Shown in pieces: positions 1-9,835 of a stretch of 64,000 nucleotides of DNA. The position numbers and the translations under genes are program-made. Under the pieces are notes generated by a model. It had not been told where the DNA came from. It saw only the letters and a program-made list of their open reading frames with translations, and made no database searches. Every line of letters starts with the position of its first letter. Within the stretch, counting starts at the first letter, position 1. Origin of the DNA: Saussurea involucrata (taxonomy: Eukaryota > Streptophyta > Magnoliopsida > Asterales > Asteraceae); assembly GCA_033807775.1 (NCBI GenBank), contig CM066313.1, positions 63,596,484 to 63,660,483 of the forward strand. The letters are read 5' to 3'.

Positions 1-360
1 ACAAGCCAAGATCATCAGCTCCTGTTGATAAGGCTACTGCTACTTGTTTTAACTGTGAAAAGATAGGACATTTCGCTAACGAGTGCAGGTCAAAGAAAGT
101 TTCGAGAAACTCAGCGTTTCCCAAGAAATCCTCTAACCTCAGGTCTAGAGATGACAAATACGCCAAGCTGAAAAAAGGTATGCAAAGCTGAAAAGCTTTA
201 AGAAGAAAGGCAAAGGCCTGATGGCTGACTATGATTGGGCTGCCTCTGACGAAGAAGAATCATCTGACTCTGAAGATGATGAAGCCAATCTCTTTCTTAT
301 GGCCAAACTTGAAGACGAGGAACAAAGTTCAGACATTCCCTCCACTTCAACCTCTGCTAC
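1..360 (+). pseudogene. Element A gag remnant with CCHC zinc knuckle
   Basis: A perfect C-X2-C-X4-H-X4-C knuckle, CFNCEKIGHFANEC, is encoded at 45-86. It is the RNA-binding nucleocapsid motif of gag. Downstream, in another frame, is an acidic serine-rich stretch (residues such as SDEEESSDSEDDEAN, from about 245), which in this family marks the start of the coiled-coil part of gag. Gag then jumps straight to the protease: the coiled coil and the second zinc knuckle, seen in element B near 8820, are missing, so an internal deletion is inferred around 320-370. A frameshift lies between the knuckle and the acidic stretch. The ORF open from 221 joins the gag relic to protease and is not a natural protein end. 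Confidence 0.8.
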
Positions 361-1669
361 TCAGGTTAAGAAGGGTATCTGGTATCTTGATAGCGGATGC
401 TCTAGACACATGACTGGAAAGAAAAGCCTGCTCGCTGAATACAAGGAAGAGAAGGGTCCCTCTGTGACTTTCGGTGGAAATGGAAAAGGACATACCCGAG
501 GGTTTGGTGTACTATCTAACGGTACAACAACCTTCAAGAGTCGCATATGTTGAAGGGCTGAAGCATTATCTTCTAAGCATCAGTCAGCTTTGTGACAAGG
601 ATAACAAAGTAATCTTTACTAAGGAATCCTGCTTTGTCACTGACAAAAAGGAGAAGATAGCTCTCAGCGGTTATCGTTTGGAAAATGTTTATGAAATAAA
701 CATGGACTCAACAACCACTGAGAACTCCTGTTTCTTCTCAAAAGCCTCATCTGATGTCAACTGGTTATGGCATAAGAGGCTCTCTCATCTAAACTTCAAG
801 ACACTGAACACTCTCTCTTCAAAAGAGTCCTTATGTTCAGCGTGTGAGAAAGGGAAGCAGACCAAAGCAAGCTTTAAGTCAAAGCAAGTCTCCTCAGTGT
901 CATCTCCTCTACAACTTCTCCATATGGATTTGTTTGGCCCTGTTAACAAACAATCCATCGCTGGAAAGAAATAAACGCTGGTCATAGTTGATGAATTCTA
1001 TCGATATACATGGGTTATGTTTCTCCGTTCTAAGAGTGACACCCCTGAAGAACTCATCACCTTTGTTCGGAAGATGGAAACCCTGAACAACTTGACCGTT
1101 CGCTCAATAAGGAGTGATCATGGGAGTGAATTCAAAAACACTTCTCTTGATTACTTCTTTGAGAGTAAGGGTATTTCTCACAACTTTTCATCAATGAGAA
1201 CACCACAACAAAATGGAGTCGCTGAAAGAAGAAATAGAACAATTATTGAAGCTGCACGTTCAATGCTCAGCGATTCTCACCTGCCTACTCAGTTTTGGGC
1301 AGAAGATGTCAACACTGCTTGTTTTACGCAAAACAGGTCGCTGATAGTCAAAAGATTCAATAAGACAGCCTATGAACTTTTTCATGGGAGAAATCCTTCA
1401 ATTAGCTTTCTTCACATATTTGGATATCAGTGTTTCATACTGCACAACAGAGATGCCCTTGGAAAGTTTGATCCTAAGGCTGATGATGGAATCTTTCTTG
1501 GATATTCTTCAATTTCCAAAGCCTTCAGTCTTCAATCGTAGAAGACAAACTGTTGAAGAAACTATTCACGTCACTTTTGACGAATCCCGTTCAGCAAACT
1601 CTAAACCGTTTGCTGAAACTGAAGAACTAAATCAATGGATGTTTTCACATCTTGGTGATTCAGAAGAAC
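361..1669 (+). pseudogene. Element A pol: aspartic protease, GAG-pre-integrase, integrase
   Basis: The copia protease signature WYLDSGCSRHMTG is encoded near 379-417, with DSG as the catalytic triad. The zinc-binding pre-integrase region follows (WLWHKRLSHLNFKTL, then CSACEKGKQ, about 763-855). The integrase core starts at DLFGPVN. It continues with RSDHGSEFKN and TPQQNGVAERRNRTI, which hold the second Asp and the Glu of the D,D-35-E triad. Breaks are visible: a frameshift near 535-545, a stop after GKK at 971 and a frameshift near 1525. A few residues before CSACEK are missing compared with element B. The copy cannot make a functional integrase. Confidence 0.88.
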
Positions 1670-2398
1670 TAAATCTTGGCACCACCGCTGACACTAAATA
1701 AGGATACTAATGGAATACCTGTTAATGTCACGCTGTACCATGGGATGATCGGCTCTCTCTTGTATCTTACAGCTAGCCGACCCGATATTATGTACGCAAC
1801 CTGTTTGTGTGCACGATATCAAGCTGAACCTAAGGAATCTCATATGATCGCTGTAAAGCGAATTTTTCGATACCTTAAGGGTACTGCGAACCTAGGTCTT
1901 TGGTATCCCAAAGACTCAGGGTTTGATCTAATCGCCTATTCAGATAGTGATTTTGCAGGTTGAAAATTGGATAGGAAAAGCACCACAGGATGCTGTCAGC
2001 TCCTGGGTGGAAAGCTAGTGAGTTGGACAAGTAAAAAGCAAAACTCAGTGTCCACCTCAATTGCTGAAGCTGAGTATGTAGCCACTGGAAGCTGTTGTTC
2101 TCAGGTCTTGTGGATGAGAAATCAACTACTAGACTATGACCTTCAGCTCTCAAAAATTCCAATCTATTGCGACAGCACAAGTGCCATCGCTATAGCCAAC
2201 AATCCAGTGCTACACTCAAAGACCAAACATATCGAAATCAGGTATCATTTTATCAGAGATCATGTGATGAATGCTGATATAGAACTTCATTTTATCCCAA
2301 CTGACTATCAGTTAGCTGATCTGTTCACCAAACCTCTTGATGAGACAAGATTCAACTTTCTCATCAGCGAGCTTGGAATGCTGAACTTTGAAGAGTAA
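1670..2398 (+). pseudogene. Element A pol: RT C-terminal tip and RNase H
   Basis: The sequence passes directly from the integrase C-terminal linker (QWMFSHLGDSE) to the very end of the RT connection (MIGSLLYLTASRPDIMYAT). The RT fingers, palm and YVDD box are absent. Element B retains that part at about 49560-50790, which gives the deletion a size of about 1.1-1.2 kb. RNase H follows with YSDSDFAG, DRKSTTGCCQLLGG, AEAEYVA and the C-terminal YCDSTSAIAIANNP and LADLFTKPLDE blocks, ending at a stop at 2396. One in-frame stop replaces the residue after DFAG (1961-1963). Confidence 0.88.
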
Positions 2399-2850
2399 AA
2401 TATTCAGCGGTTCACATTGGATCAGCGATAGGATAAAATCAACTTGTATAACCCATTCTATCATTTTCTCTCTGAATAAACTTGATTCGCTGATATCAAG
2501 GTATGTTTTTCTCTCGCTGACAATCGCATGTAAATGCAAGATTTCAAGACAAATTGCATCACTGAATATCTCTTCCTTAATCAACGATACTTTGAAATTT
2601 CTAAAACCAACACTGATATTTCTATTCAGTGCTTCATGTTTTCAAAAGTTTCCCTGAGCTTTCAAAACCTCGGAGACATCCTAAAATATGAAAGGACATC
2701 CGTGACGTCATGAAACAGATAAGCCCTGGCACGTCTTCTTTCTGACACACGTTTGCACATTTCGTTTACCAGCAAATCAAATGCAAACACTTGTCTGTGT
2801 CATGATGAAAATCTTTTTCCGCTCAAGATTTTCTCTCTCTCTAATCTCAC

Positions 2851-2858
2851 TATATAAA
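2851..2858 (+). promoter_or_regulatory. Candidate internal TATA box upstream of element A ORF3
   Basis: TATATAAA follows a CT-rich stretch in the 980-bp gap between the pol stop and the ORF3 ATG. It stands 129 nt before a good splice donor at 2979/2980. The same spacing is seen in element E on the other strand (TATA at 60874, exon end at 60738). The role as a subgenomic promoter is inferred. Confidence 0.45.
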
Positions 2859-2979
2859 CACATTTTGGGTTTATATTTTTTCCTTTACGCGAACAACTTC
2901 TTTCTCAAGAAAACTACTGTTGCATTTTTTCTCTCAAGTTTTCAAGAACTATTCATCTTCTTCTTCTTCAACGAACCAG

Positions 2980-3373
2980 GTTAATATTTCTTTTATTTAC
3001 CTATTTCTTAAAACTTGTTAATGATCTTCTCATTGTTTTTACAAGATCAAACAAAAGAACTTTTTCAAAAATGAAATCATTTCTTTCATGGTTTTATGAA
3101 CACAACTTTTCATGGTTGTTCTTCAAGTTTAATAGCAAATATCTTAAACTTGTTCTTCATACGTTTTCCAGAATCCTAATCCTCAAAGGAAACTGGAAAA
3201 TAAGACCTTTTATTGGGTTTGCATTTCTTTTTCAAAAAACAAGAAAACCCTAATCTTCATTAAGACATTTTTGTCTGAATGAAATGGACAAAATTCGAAC
3301 CATCTTATTGGAAAATCTTTCCACATTAAGATTATTCTTATTTGTTATATCTTTGGTTGAACTGATAATACAG
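2980..3373 (+). other. Putative 5'-UTR intron of element A ORF3
   Basis: The donor is CCAG|GTTAAT at 2979/2980. The acceptor is AATACAG at 3373, three nucleotides before the ATG at 3376. The 394-nt interval is T-rich, as plant introns are, and contains short ATG-initiated ORFs that splicing would remove. With it removed, the TATA-to-ATG distance is about 130 nt, like that in elements C and E. No transcript data are available here. Confidence 0.4.
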
Positions 3374-5279
3374 CAATGGCCTCTACTGATATTCCTACAG
3401 CTGAGAACACTGCTGCTGCTGAGGAACTGGAAATCACAAAGGCTCCTCAGGTCAAGTTCACGCTTGAGGAACTCGATTGGACAAAAACAAACAATCTCTA
3501 TGCGCTTTTTGAGTTTCCTCCTCGAAAGCAAGTCACACATCTGAATGATGCTGTGAATTTCCTCAAAACCTGTTGCCTCTCTACAGCCCTGACCATAACA
3601 CCCCCTGCTCATCGAATACTACTATCTCAGTTCTGGTATTCTGCTAGACACACTCAGCTCACATCGACCAAAGACCCCACGAAGAAAATCGATTACATCC
3701 TCTGTGACACTGATTTTGGCACCATAAAAATCACCCCTGCCATTATCCGAAAAGCATTGAGCCTTCCCATCGCCACAAAAGAAAAACCCTTTGTTTCTTT
3801 CATTGACCACAAGAAACATGCTGATAGGGAAGCCATCACTGCATTCTTTGATGCAATGGGTTATGTATGGGAAACAGGGAGGGACAAGAAGCCTGAGAAG
3901 AAGATGACCCTCATCAAGAAATCCAAAATGCCCAGCGAGATGAACTTCATCTTCGCACACTTGATAAGCTGCATGACTGCAAAGACCGGCTCCTCTGATC
4001 AAGCCGCTCAACCTCAGCAAGCAATAGGCTATGCATTGCTGAAAGGTCTTCATGTTGACTGGGCCTCGATAATCTACGATGATCTTGTGCTCAGAGTAGA
4101 CTCTGCTGCTGACCGACCATCATGGGTTCCATACCCAAGATTCCTTAGCGCCATCTTCTAAACCGACCCGAAGAATAACTACCCAAAAGTAGGAGACCTG
4201 AAACTCTCTCAGGTTGGCCCTAAGCTGCTCGACTTCAAGCCAATGGAAAACGAGGTACGTCTCTCTACTCTCTTATCTATTCTCAATCCTCCTTCTTCTA
4301 CTTCTGCAGCTCATTCAGTGGAAATCCCCACCGCTGATACCCCAGCTGCAACCTCCACTCCTTCTAGAAAAAGGAAACAATCTACTACCCAACTTGGTTC
4401 CAAAAGAATCAAGAAAACCAAGGAGAAACCCCCCAACAATCTCTTGCTGAAGACTCCTCAGCTCATCTTGAAGAGCTGATGGAAAGTTCAGTGGTACGCT
4501 CTGCCACAGCTGAACAAGCCACACCTTCCATCCCAGCTTCAGCGTCTCTAAACGCTGAAGTTATAAACTTGGAATCGACCCAACCTCCTTCAGTCTCTCA
4601 TAGGACTGAAGAAGTGATTCTCAGTGGATCCAACACTGAATCAGCTCCACATCAAACCTTCTCAACATTCGCTTCTCTCTCTACTCCATTGGACTCTAAT
4701 CCAGTTTTCACCACGATCACTGGAGCACCCATCATTCTTCCAGAAGCTGAAGCTGATTCTTTTCAAGGAATGATGGATACAGGACCTGCAGGAATGTCCA
4801 TGCATACACGCACTCTAGCTGACGACATGGAACTTTTTTCAGGACACAGAAGTTTTGACGACTTCACTCGCCCTCCTGCAGGTATACACCAACCCATATA
4901 CACTGTAACTAAACCCCAAACTTCTGAGCTTTCCTCTGTTCATAAGTACTTATCTGTTACAGGTCCTAATTTAGGAGACATCAACGCCTCTCTGAATAAC
5001 CTGGATACAAAGCTGACAGGTCTCACCACTACTCTCTCAGACAACTCTTCAGCTGTAACAAACGCTGGAGAGAATCTCAACAAGCTGACAAAAGTGGTTG
5101 AACAGAATGCCTCCAAAGCTGATTTGGAGAAGGTTGATAGTACTCTTGGTGATTTTGCCAAAGTTCTTGCTAACATCTACACCGACTACACCTCTCTCAA
5201 AATAACAGTTCAAACCATGTCAAGCGAGGTCATAACGCTGAAGACATCGGTTGGAAATCTTCAGGGAGAGGTGTCCACT

Positions 5280-5330
5280 GTAAAGACTGACGTGAGTTCA
5301 GTAAAGACTGACGTAAGTTCAGTGAAGACC
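5280..5330 (+). repeat. 21-bp tandem repeats in ORF3 coiled coil of element A
   Basis: Near-identical 21-bp units encode repeated KTDVSSV heptads in the coiled-coil part of ORF3. A heptad-length unit keeps both reading frame and helical register when copies are gained or lost. Confidence 0.7.
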
Positions 5331-6076
5331 ATGGTACAGCAGATCCTGAATCACATGACCGCCCCTGCCCCTGCACCTTCGCATTTTACTCCGGGGGATC
5401 GAGCTGAACTTCTCAAGATCAATCCTGCTATAGCTGGCCTGGAAGCCAGATTAGGGGAGATTGAAGTTTATGTGGGAATCCCTGGCCAAGAAGACAGGGA
5501 ACCAACACCATCTGCTGAGTCATCGCATTCCTCCCCCACTCATCATGAGGAAGGGGGGGGGGGGTGAAGAACTCTGAAGACCTTCCCCATGATGAATCTA
5601 TCGAGGTGGAGAAGACTGAAGACCTTCTCCTTACTGAAGAGGGGGAGAAGAAAAATAAAGAAGACCTTCCCCATGCTGAAGGGGAGGGTATTGAGACTGA
5701 AGCTGATGCTACTTCTTCAAAACCTCAGGGAGATGAAAACCATGAGGGAACCGAGAAGCTTACCTCTGTATCTGAGGGGGAGCAACTCGAAGAAGCTGCT
5801 GAAGAATCTGAATCTGAAGCTGAAGATTAAGAAGCCGTCGACATCTCTGATGATGAACCATCTTCTTCTCCAAAGAATGATGATGATGACGATGATGACT
5901 CCTTTATCGTCAAGCCTGTTCAGAAGAGAACAACTCTCAAAGGGATTTTGATAAACGAACCTTCAGGGGAGCGGACCAAGACAAAGCCTGCAGCGTCTGA
6001 AGCTGACAAAGGCAAAAACAAAGGCCTCGCTGAAGAAGACAATCTGATGATCTTGCTTCAAAAGCCAGTTTGTCAG

Positions 6077-6235
6077 GTACACTACCTCTTATTCCCTTAC
6101 ACTGCATCCCTCCTCTATCCCTTCTCAATCTCAATCCTTCAATCCATAAAACCTCTATACACTTAACCCCATTCTTTTCTCTATCTCTTTCTTCCCCAAC
6201 TCTTCTTACTTAAATGATCGCTGTGTTTCAGCTAG
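6077..6235 (+). other. Candidate intron inside element A ORF3
   Basis: The donor is TGTCAG|GTAC at 6076/6077. A T-rich interval ends in a TTTCAGCTAG acceptor at 6235. The interval has several short-range stops and no ORF3-like residues. The reading frame entering at 6074-6076 (Gln) continues in phase 0 after 6235 with SSPLFEDPAEAP, which resembles the surrounding low-complexity ORF3. The equivalent regions of C, E and F are not obviously interrupted. It could also be ordinary decay. Confidence 0.35.
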
Positions 6236-7353
6236 TCCTCTCCCCTGTTTGAGGATCCCGCTGAAGCTCCTTCGACTACACCAGGAATAATCCCAGCCAC
6301 AAGAGCTGAAGAAATAATCCCAGTCTTGGATTTAATCACTGTGACTGATGAACTTGAAGAGCAACAACTCTCTCACCAAAACAGACCTTCCTTGGCTCCT
6401 TAAAAGTTGAGTGAAGAGGATCAAGAAAAGAGAGATGCAATGATCAAGAGATTAGAAGATCAGTGAATCATCCTGAAGCGTGATCAACTTCCTTCTATTC
6501 ATCCAAAGTTCAGACTTTCACAAAAGGAATACCAGGATCACCTCAGAGCTGAAAGGTTAATCGCTGAAAGAAGGGAAGCTGAAGAAAAAGCCAGAGAACT
6601 CGCCATCCAACTTGTCCAAGAATCAGTCGAAGACCCCAAGCTGAAACGAATTCCCATTCAAGTCCAACGTCAGCTTTGGGAAGATGCTCGAAAGATTGTC
6701 GAGAAGAAAACTGAAGTATCTCAATCCACCCTCAAATGGTGTAAAGAGAAGGTACACTTCATATATCGTCCAGCAAGGATCAACAAGGTACACATCTCTG
6801 GAAGAACAACTATCAGAGTACCTATTGTTGATATTCAATTGTTCAGAGAGAACGGCCAAACTGAAACCTTTGGTGCTGAAGCCGTCATAAGGTATGGTGT
6901 CTCTGAATGGTTGGAGATGAGGATAGCCATTCAGCAATCACGTTCAAAGTACAAGGATCATGTTGAGAAACTTATAAATCGACAGATCGACTTGGTCTCA
7001 TCTGCTGTGGATATTCCTCCTCCTCCTACTCTTAAGCTGTAAAGAAAAAGGGCCTCTGCAAAGAAGAAGCTACAAGAATCAGATTCAGGTCCTCCCATAC
7101 GAAATGAAACTGGTATTGGTTTCTCTCGCGCTGAAGTGCTTGGTCCTGACCCTGATCTATCTGCCCTTGACATATCTCTGCCACCCGGTGAACGTTTCAT
7201 CCCTGGTAAAGTCATAAGTAATCCTTACGGTACATTCTTTTGTGACTACGAGGGACGAAAATGTTTTCAACGTATCGCTAAGCTACGATCGAACAGATCA
7301 GAGATCTCATATACTGGTGTGAGTTTAGACAAGACCTTCTCGGACACTTCATG

Positions 7354-7743
7354 AAGCCGTTGATCTTCAAGGAAGCCCAAGAAAGAAGAAATTAGGGAGA
7401 ATAAGTCCCTGACTGGATGATTCCTACAACCCAGAACCTTGATGAACTTCTCATTAAGGAAGAACCTCTATAAGCTGATAAGATCGCCTTATTCTTCTAT
7501 TTTATCAGTTATTCTTTTGTACTTGTAATTTATTTCGCTTGTACTTATAATTTTTCCACTTCCCTTTGTAATCTGATACGAAGTTTAAAGAAAGATTTCA
7601 GCGAAAGTACTTTACTCCATCAGTACAGAAAAGATCCCAGACAACAGTAAAAGGGACAAATATTTTATGAGTTCTTTTTATCCTTATGTTTTCATTAAAT
7701 AGCAATTTTCTCTGTTGCTATGTCATAATCAAATAGGGGGAGA
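7354..7743 (+). other. 3' untranslated region and polypurine tract of element A
   Basis: This gap holds no gene. It is an AT-rich tail after ORF3 and ends in the polypurine tract at 7733-7743 (AATAGGGGGAGA), the primer site for plus-strand DNA, directly before the 3' LTR. Confidence 0.85.
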
Positions 7744-7744
7744 T

Positions 7745-8678
7745 TGTTGATCCAAACCCTCAGTAATTTGATAATGACCCTCTCCATTCTACTTAGTGAA
7801 AATTGTAAGTAAACAATGTATAATAGTTTCACTATCGCTGATAAGTACTAAGACTTTACAGTACCGCTGATAGGAACTCTCGTTCTTTAGATTAAACATT
7901 CAGCGAACACTGTTCACCATAATGCTCTGAGCCTGTTCAGTCCTTATGGTGATCGCTGATAAGTTAGTTGTTTACTTATGATCCCTGAAGACAAGTTTCA
8001 CGTCAACATAGGTTCTACGCTGAAGTCGAAGATCAAGCTCAAGAACCAGCGACAAGTCTCCTAATGAACTGATGCGGATCAACGAAGACTCAGATTTGTC
8101 CACTCAACGTGAAGTATCAAGTACAAGACTTCAGCTATCGCTGAACTGTGTCATTCACTGATATAGAATGATAAAGCTCTGATTCAACGAAAGCTGATCA
8201 TGAAGTCCTCCGTACAAAGTACTTTTGTCTTAACCACCCTTGCACGACTCCGTACGATATGTCAGAAAAGAACCTCCTTATTGTCTGAAATCGTACACCA
8301 ACTCTGATTCTACACTGTGCACCATGCGGCTACAAAGGTTGTCTACTAAAGTCAGAATCAAACAACCAATCAGCTGCTGCCATGTGTAAAGTATAAACTG
8401 CCCTGCATTAAATGCATGCAATATATAAGAAGAAGACCTAGCTTCATTTTGAAGTACTCGTAAACTCTGGTCGAGTCATCCTTCTTATATCTTTGAGATA
8501 GGTTATTATTAGTAATTTCCTTCTTTTTCTTAGTGCAAGAAACTTAGTGTTCCAACTTGTTTAGATTTAGGTTTATCCTTAATCTTGTTCCGCAACAAGC
8601 TGTAAATTGTTAATGATTTATCAATAAACAATTTAGAAAAGTAAAAACGTGTGTTTGTATTCAACCCCCCCTTCTACA
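7745..8678 (+). repeat. 3' LTR of element A
   Basis: It starts with TGTTGATCC directly after the polypurine tract and ends near CTACA, giving the TG...CA ends of an LTR of about 934 bp. A TATA box (TATATAAG, 8422-8429) and a downstream AATAAA-type signal (near 8624) fit the U3-R-U5 layout. The word CGCTGA is unusually frequent in U3. The right boundary is set by the return of gag coding sequence of element B; 8679-8689 could be target sequence. Confidence 0.85.
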
Positions 8679-8689
8679 AACTTGTATAA

Positions 8690-8929
8690 GGTGAAGATCA
8701 CTGCCCCCAAGGCAAAGAAGACCAATCCAAAGGTATTCTTGGTGCTGGCCCTGCCCATTTAAAAATCTCTGCTAAGCATGCAAATGGTCCTAAAGCTACT
8801 TTTAGCTATAAGAAATGTTATCACTGTGGACTTACCGATCATATTGCTAGTAAGTGCCCAACAACCACCAAAGCTGAGAAATTAGCTAAGGTGAAGATCA
8901 CTGCCCCCAAGGCAAAGAAGACCAATCCT
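8690..8929 (+). repeat. 40-bp direct duplication within element B gag
   Basis: The block reading AAGGTGAAGATCACTGCC and onward occurs at 8690-8729 and again at 8889-8928, 199 bp apart. The first copy is out of frame with the zinc knuckle that follows. The copies share AATCC at their right border, which looks like a template-switch or end-joining junction. Confidence 0.8.
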
Positions 8930-9103
8930 GGTGCAAATCAGGTTAAGGTGAAAACAACCACTGAGGTTAAGAAATTAACCAAAGTGAAGAATGTCACTGA
9001 AGCTGAATCTTCAAATGATGCGAAGATTGCTGAACCTTCAACTTCCTCAACCACCACTGAGAAATGTGGACCCATAGTAAAATGGGTGCCCAAGTCAAAC
9101 TAA
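8730..9103 (+). pseudogene. Element B gag C-terminus with second zinc knuckle
   Basis: After an ILGAGPAHLKISAKH stretch comes a C-X2-C-X4-H-X4-C knuckle, CYHCGLTDHIASKC (about 8817-8858). A lysine-rich basic tail and the gag-terminal GPIVKWVPKSN block follow, ending at a TAA at 9101-9103. The same WVPK block followed by a stop also ends gag in C and the ORF of D. The upstream half of gag is not present here; if A is nested in B, it lies left of the window. Confidence 0.8.
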
Positions 9104-9835
9104 TTTTCCTTTGTGAGGTCCTAAAGGGTATCTGGTATCTTGATAGCGGATGCTCTAGACATATGACTGGCAAAAAGAACCTGCTCACTGAATACAAGGA
9201 AGAGAAAGGTCCCTCAGTGACCTTTGGTGGAAATGGAAAAGGCTATACCCGAGGGTTCGGTGTACTCTCTAATGGTACAACAACCTTCAGAAGAGTCGCA
9301 TACGTCGAAGGGCTGAAGCACAATCTTCTGAGCATCAGTCAGCTATGCGACAAGGACTACAAAGTGTGTTTCACTAGGGAATCCTGCTTTGTCACTGACA
9401 AAAAGGAGAAAGTCGCTCTCAGCGGATACCGTCTGGAAAATGTTTATGTTATAAACATGGACTCAACAACCACTGAGAATTCTTGTTTCTTCTCCAAAGC
9501 CTAATCTGATGTCAACTGGCTATGGCATAAGAGGCTCTCTCATCTCAACATCAAGACACTGAATACTCTTTCTTCAAAAGAGTTAGTTTCTAATCTTCCT
9601 CAACATTCATACGCTAAGGAATCCTTATGTTCAGCGTGTGAAAAAGGGAAACAAACCAAAGCAAACTCCAAGTCAAAACAAGTTTCCTAAGTGTCATCTC
9701 CTCTTCAACTTCTTCACATGGATCTGTTTGGTCCTGTCAACAAACAATCCATCCCTGGAAAGAAATATACATTGGTCATTGTTGATGAATTCTCTCGCTA
9801 CACCTAGGTTATGTTCCTCCGTTCTAAGAGTGACA
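9104..9835 (+). pseudogene. Element B pol: protease and integrase N-terminal part
   Basis: Protease (GIWYLDSGCSRHMTGKK, from about 9127) lies in the -1 frame relative to gag. The pre-integrase HHCC region (WLWHKRLSHLN, LCSACEKGKQ) and the first integrase block (MDLFGPVNKQSIPGKKY, VDEFSRYT) follow. Stops appear after FFSKA (9502), after KQVS and in the YTWV block. The reading is interrupted at 9835 by the gypsy element G1 and resumes at 20973. Confidence 0.85.

Larger units (their letters stand above)
3376..7353 (+). pseudogene. Element A ORF3 (Sirevirus third gene, usually called envelope-like)
   Basis: The start is ATG 3376, in good context right after the putative acceptor. The first domain (to about 4160) is globular (FWYSARHTQLTSTKDP, GMDFGT-like segments, PSEMNFIFAHLISCM) and corresponds in position to the N-terminal domains of C, E and F. 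A serine/threonine/proline-rich part with a basic patch (RKRKQ, KRIKKTKEK) comes next. Then follow a coiled coil with 7-residue repeats (KTDVSSV), an acidic Glu-rich segment and a C-terminal domain (FIPGKVISNPYGTFF near 7195-7240). Breaks: a stop at 4159-4161, a frameshift near 4475, a frame change at a run of 12 G at 5553-5564, a stop at 5828 and later ones. No signal peptide or membrane helix is seen, so an envelope role is not supported. Confidence 0.7.
1..8678 (+). mobile_element. Element A: Ty1/copia Sirevirus-type retrotransposon, 3' portion
   Basis: In order the stretch holds a gag zinc knuckle, protease, integrase, a remnant of RT with RNase H, a long third gene, a polypurine tract and a 3' LTR. 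The order protease-integrase-RT-RNase H is diagnostic of Ty1/copia, and the extra large gene after pol is typical of the Sirevirus lineage. The 5' LTR, primer binding site and start of gag lie left of the window. The copy is dead: it has two internal deletions plus several frameshifts and stops. Its right end abuts gag sequence of element B, so A is probably nested in B. The target duplication cannot be checked because the left end is missing. Confidence 0.9.

Noticed and set aside
3376..4161. Free-standing host gene encoding a 261-residue protein
   Set aside because: It is the N-terminal domain of element A ORF3, in the position where C, E and F have the same gene, and a single stop separates it from the rest.
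4253..4309. 57-nt intron in A ORF3 with donor GAG|GTACGT and acceptor TTCTGCAG
   Set aside because: It is shorter than normal plant introns, its length is a multiple of three and the frame reads through it, so splicing is not needed to explain it.
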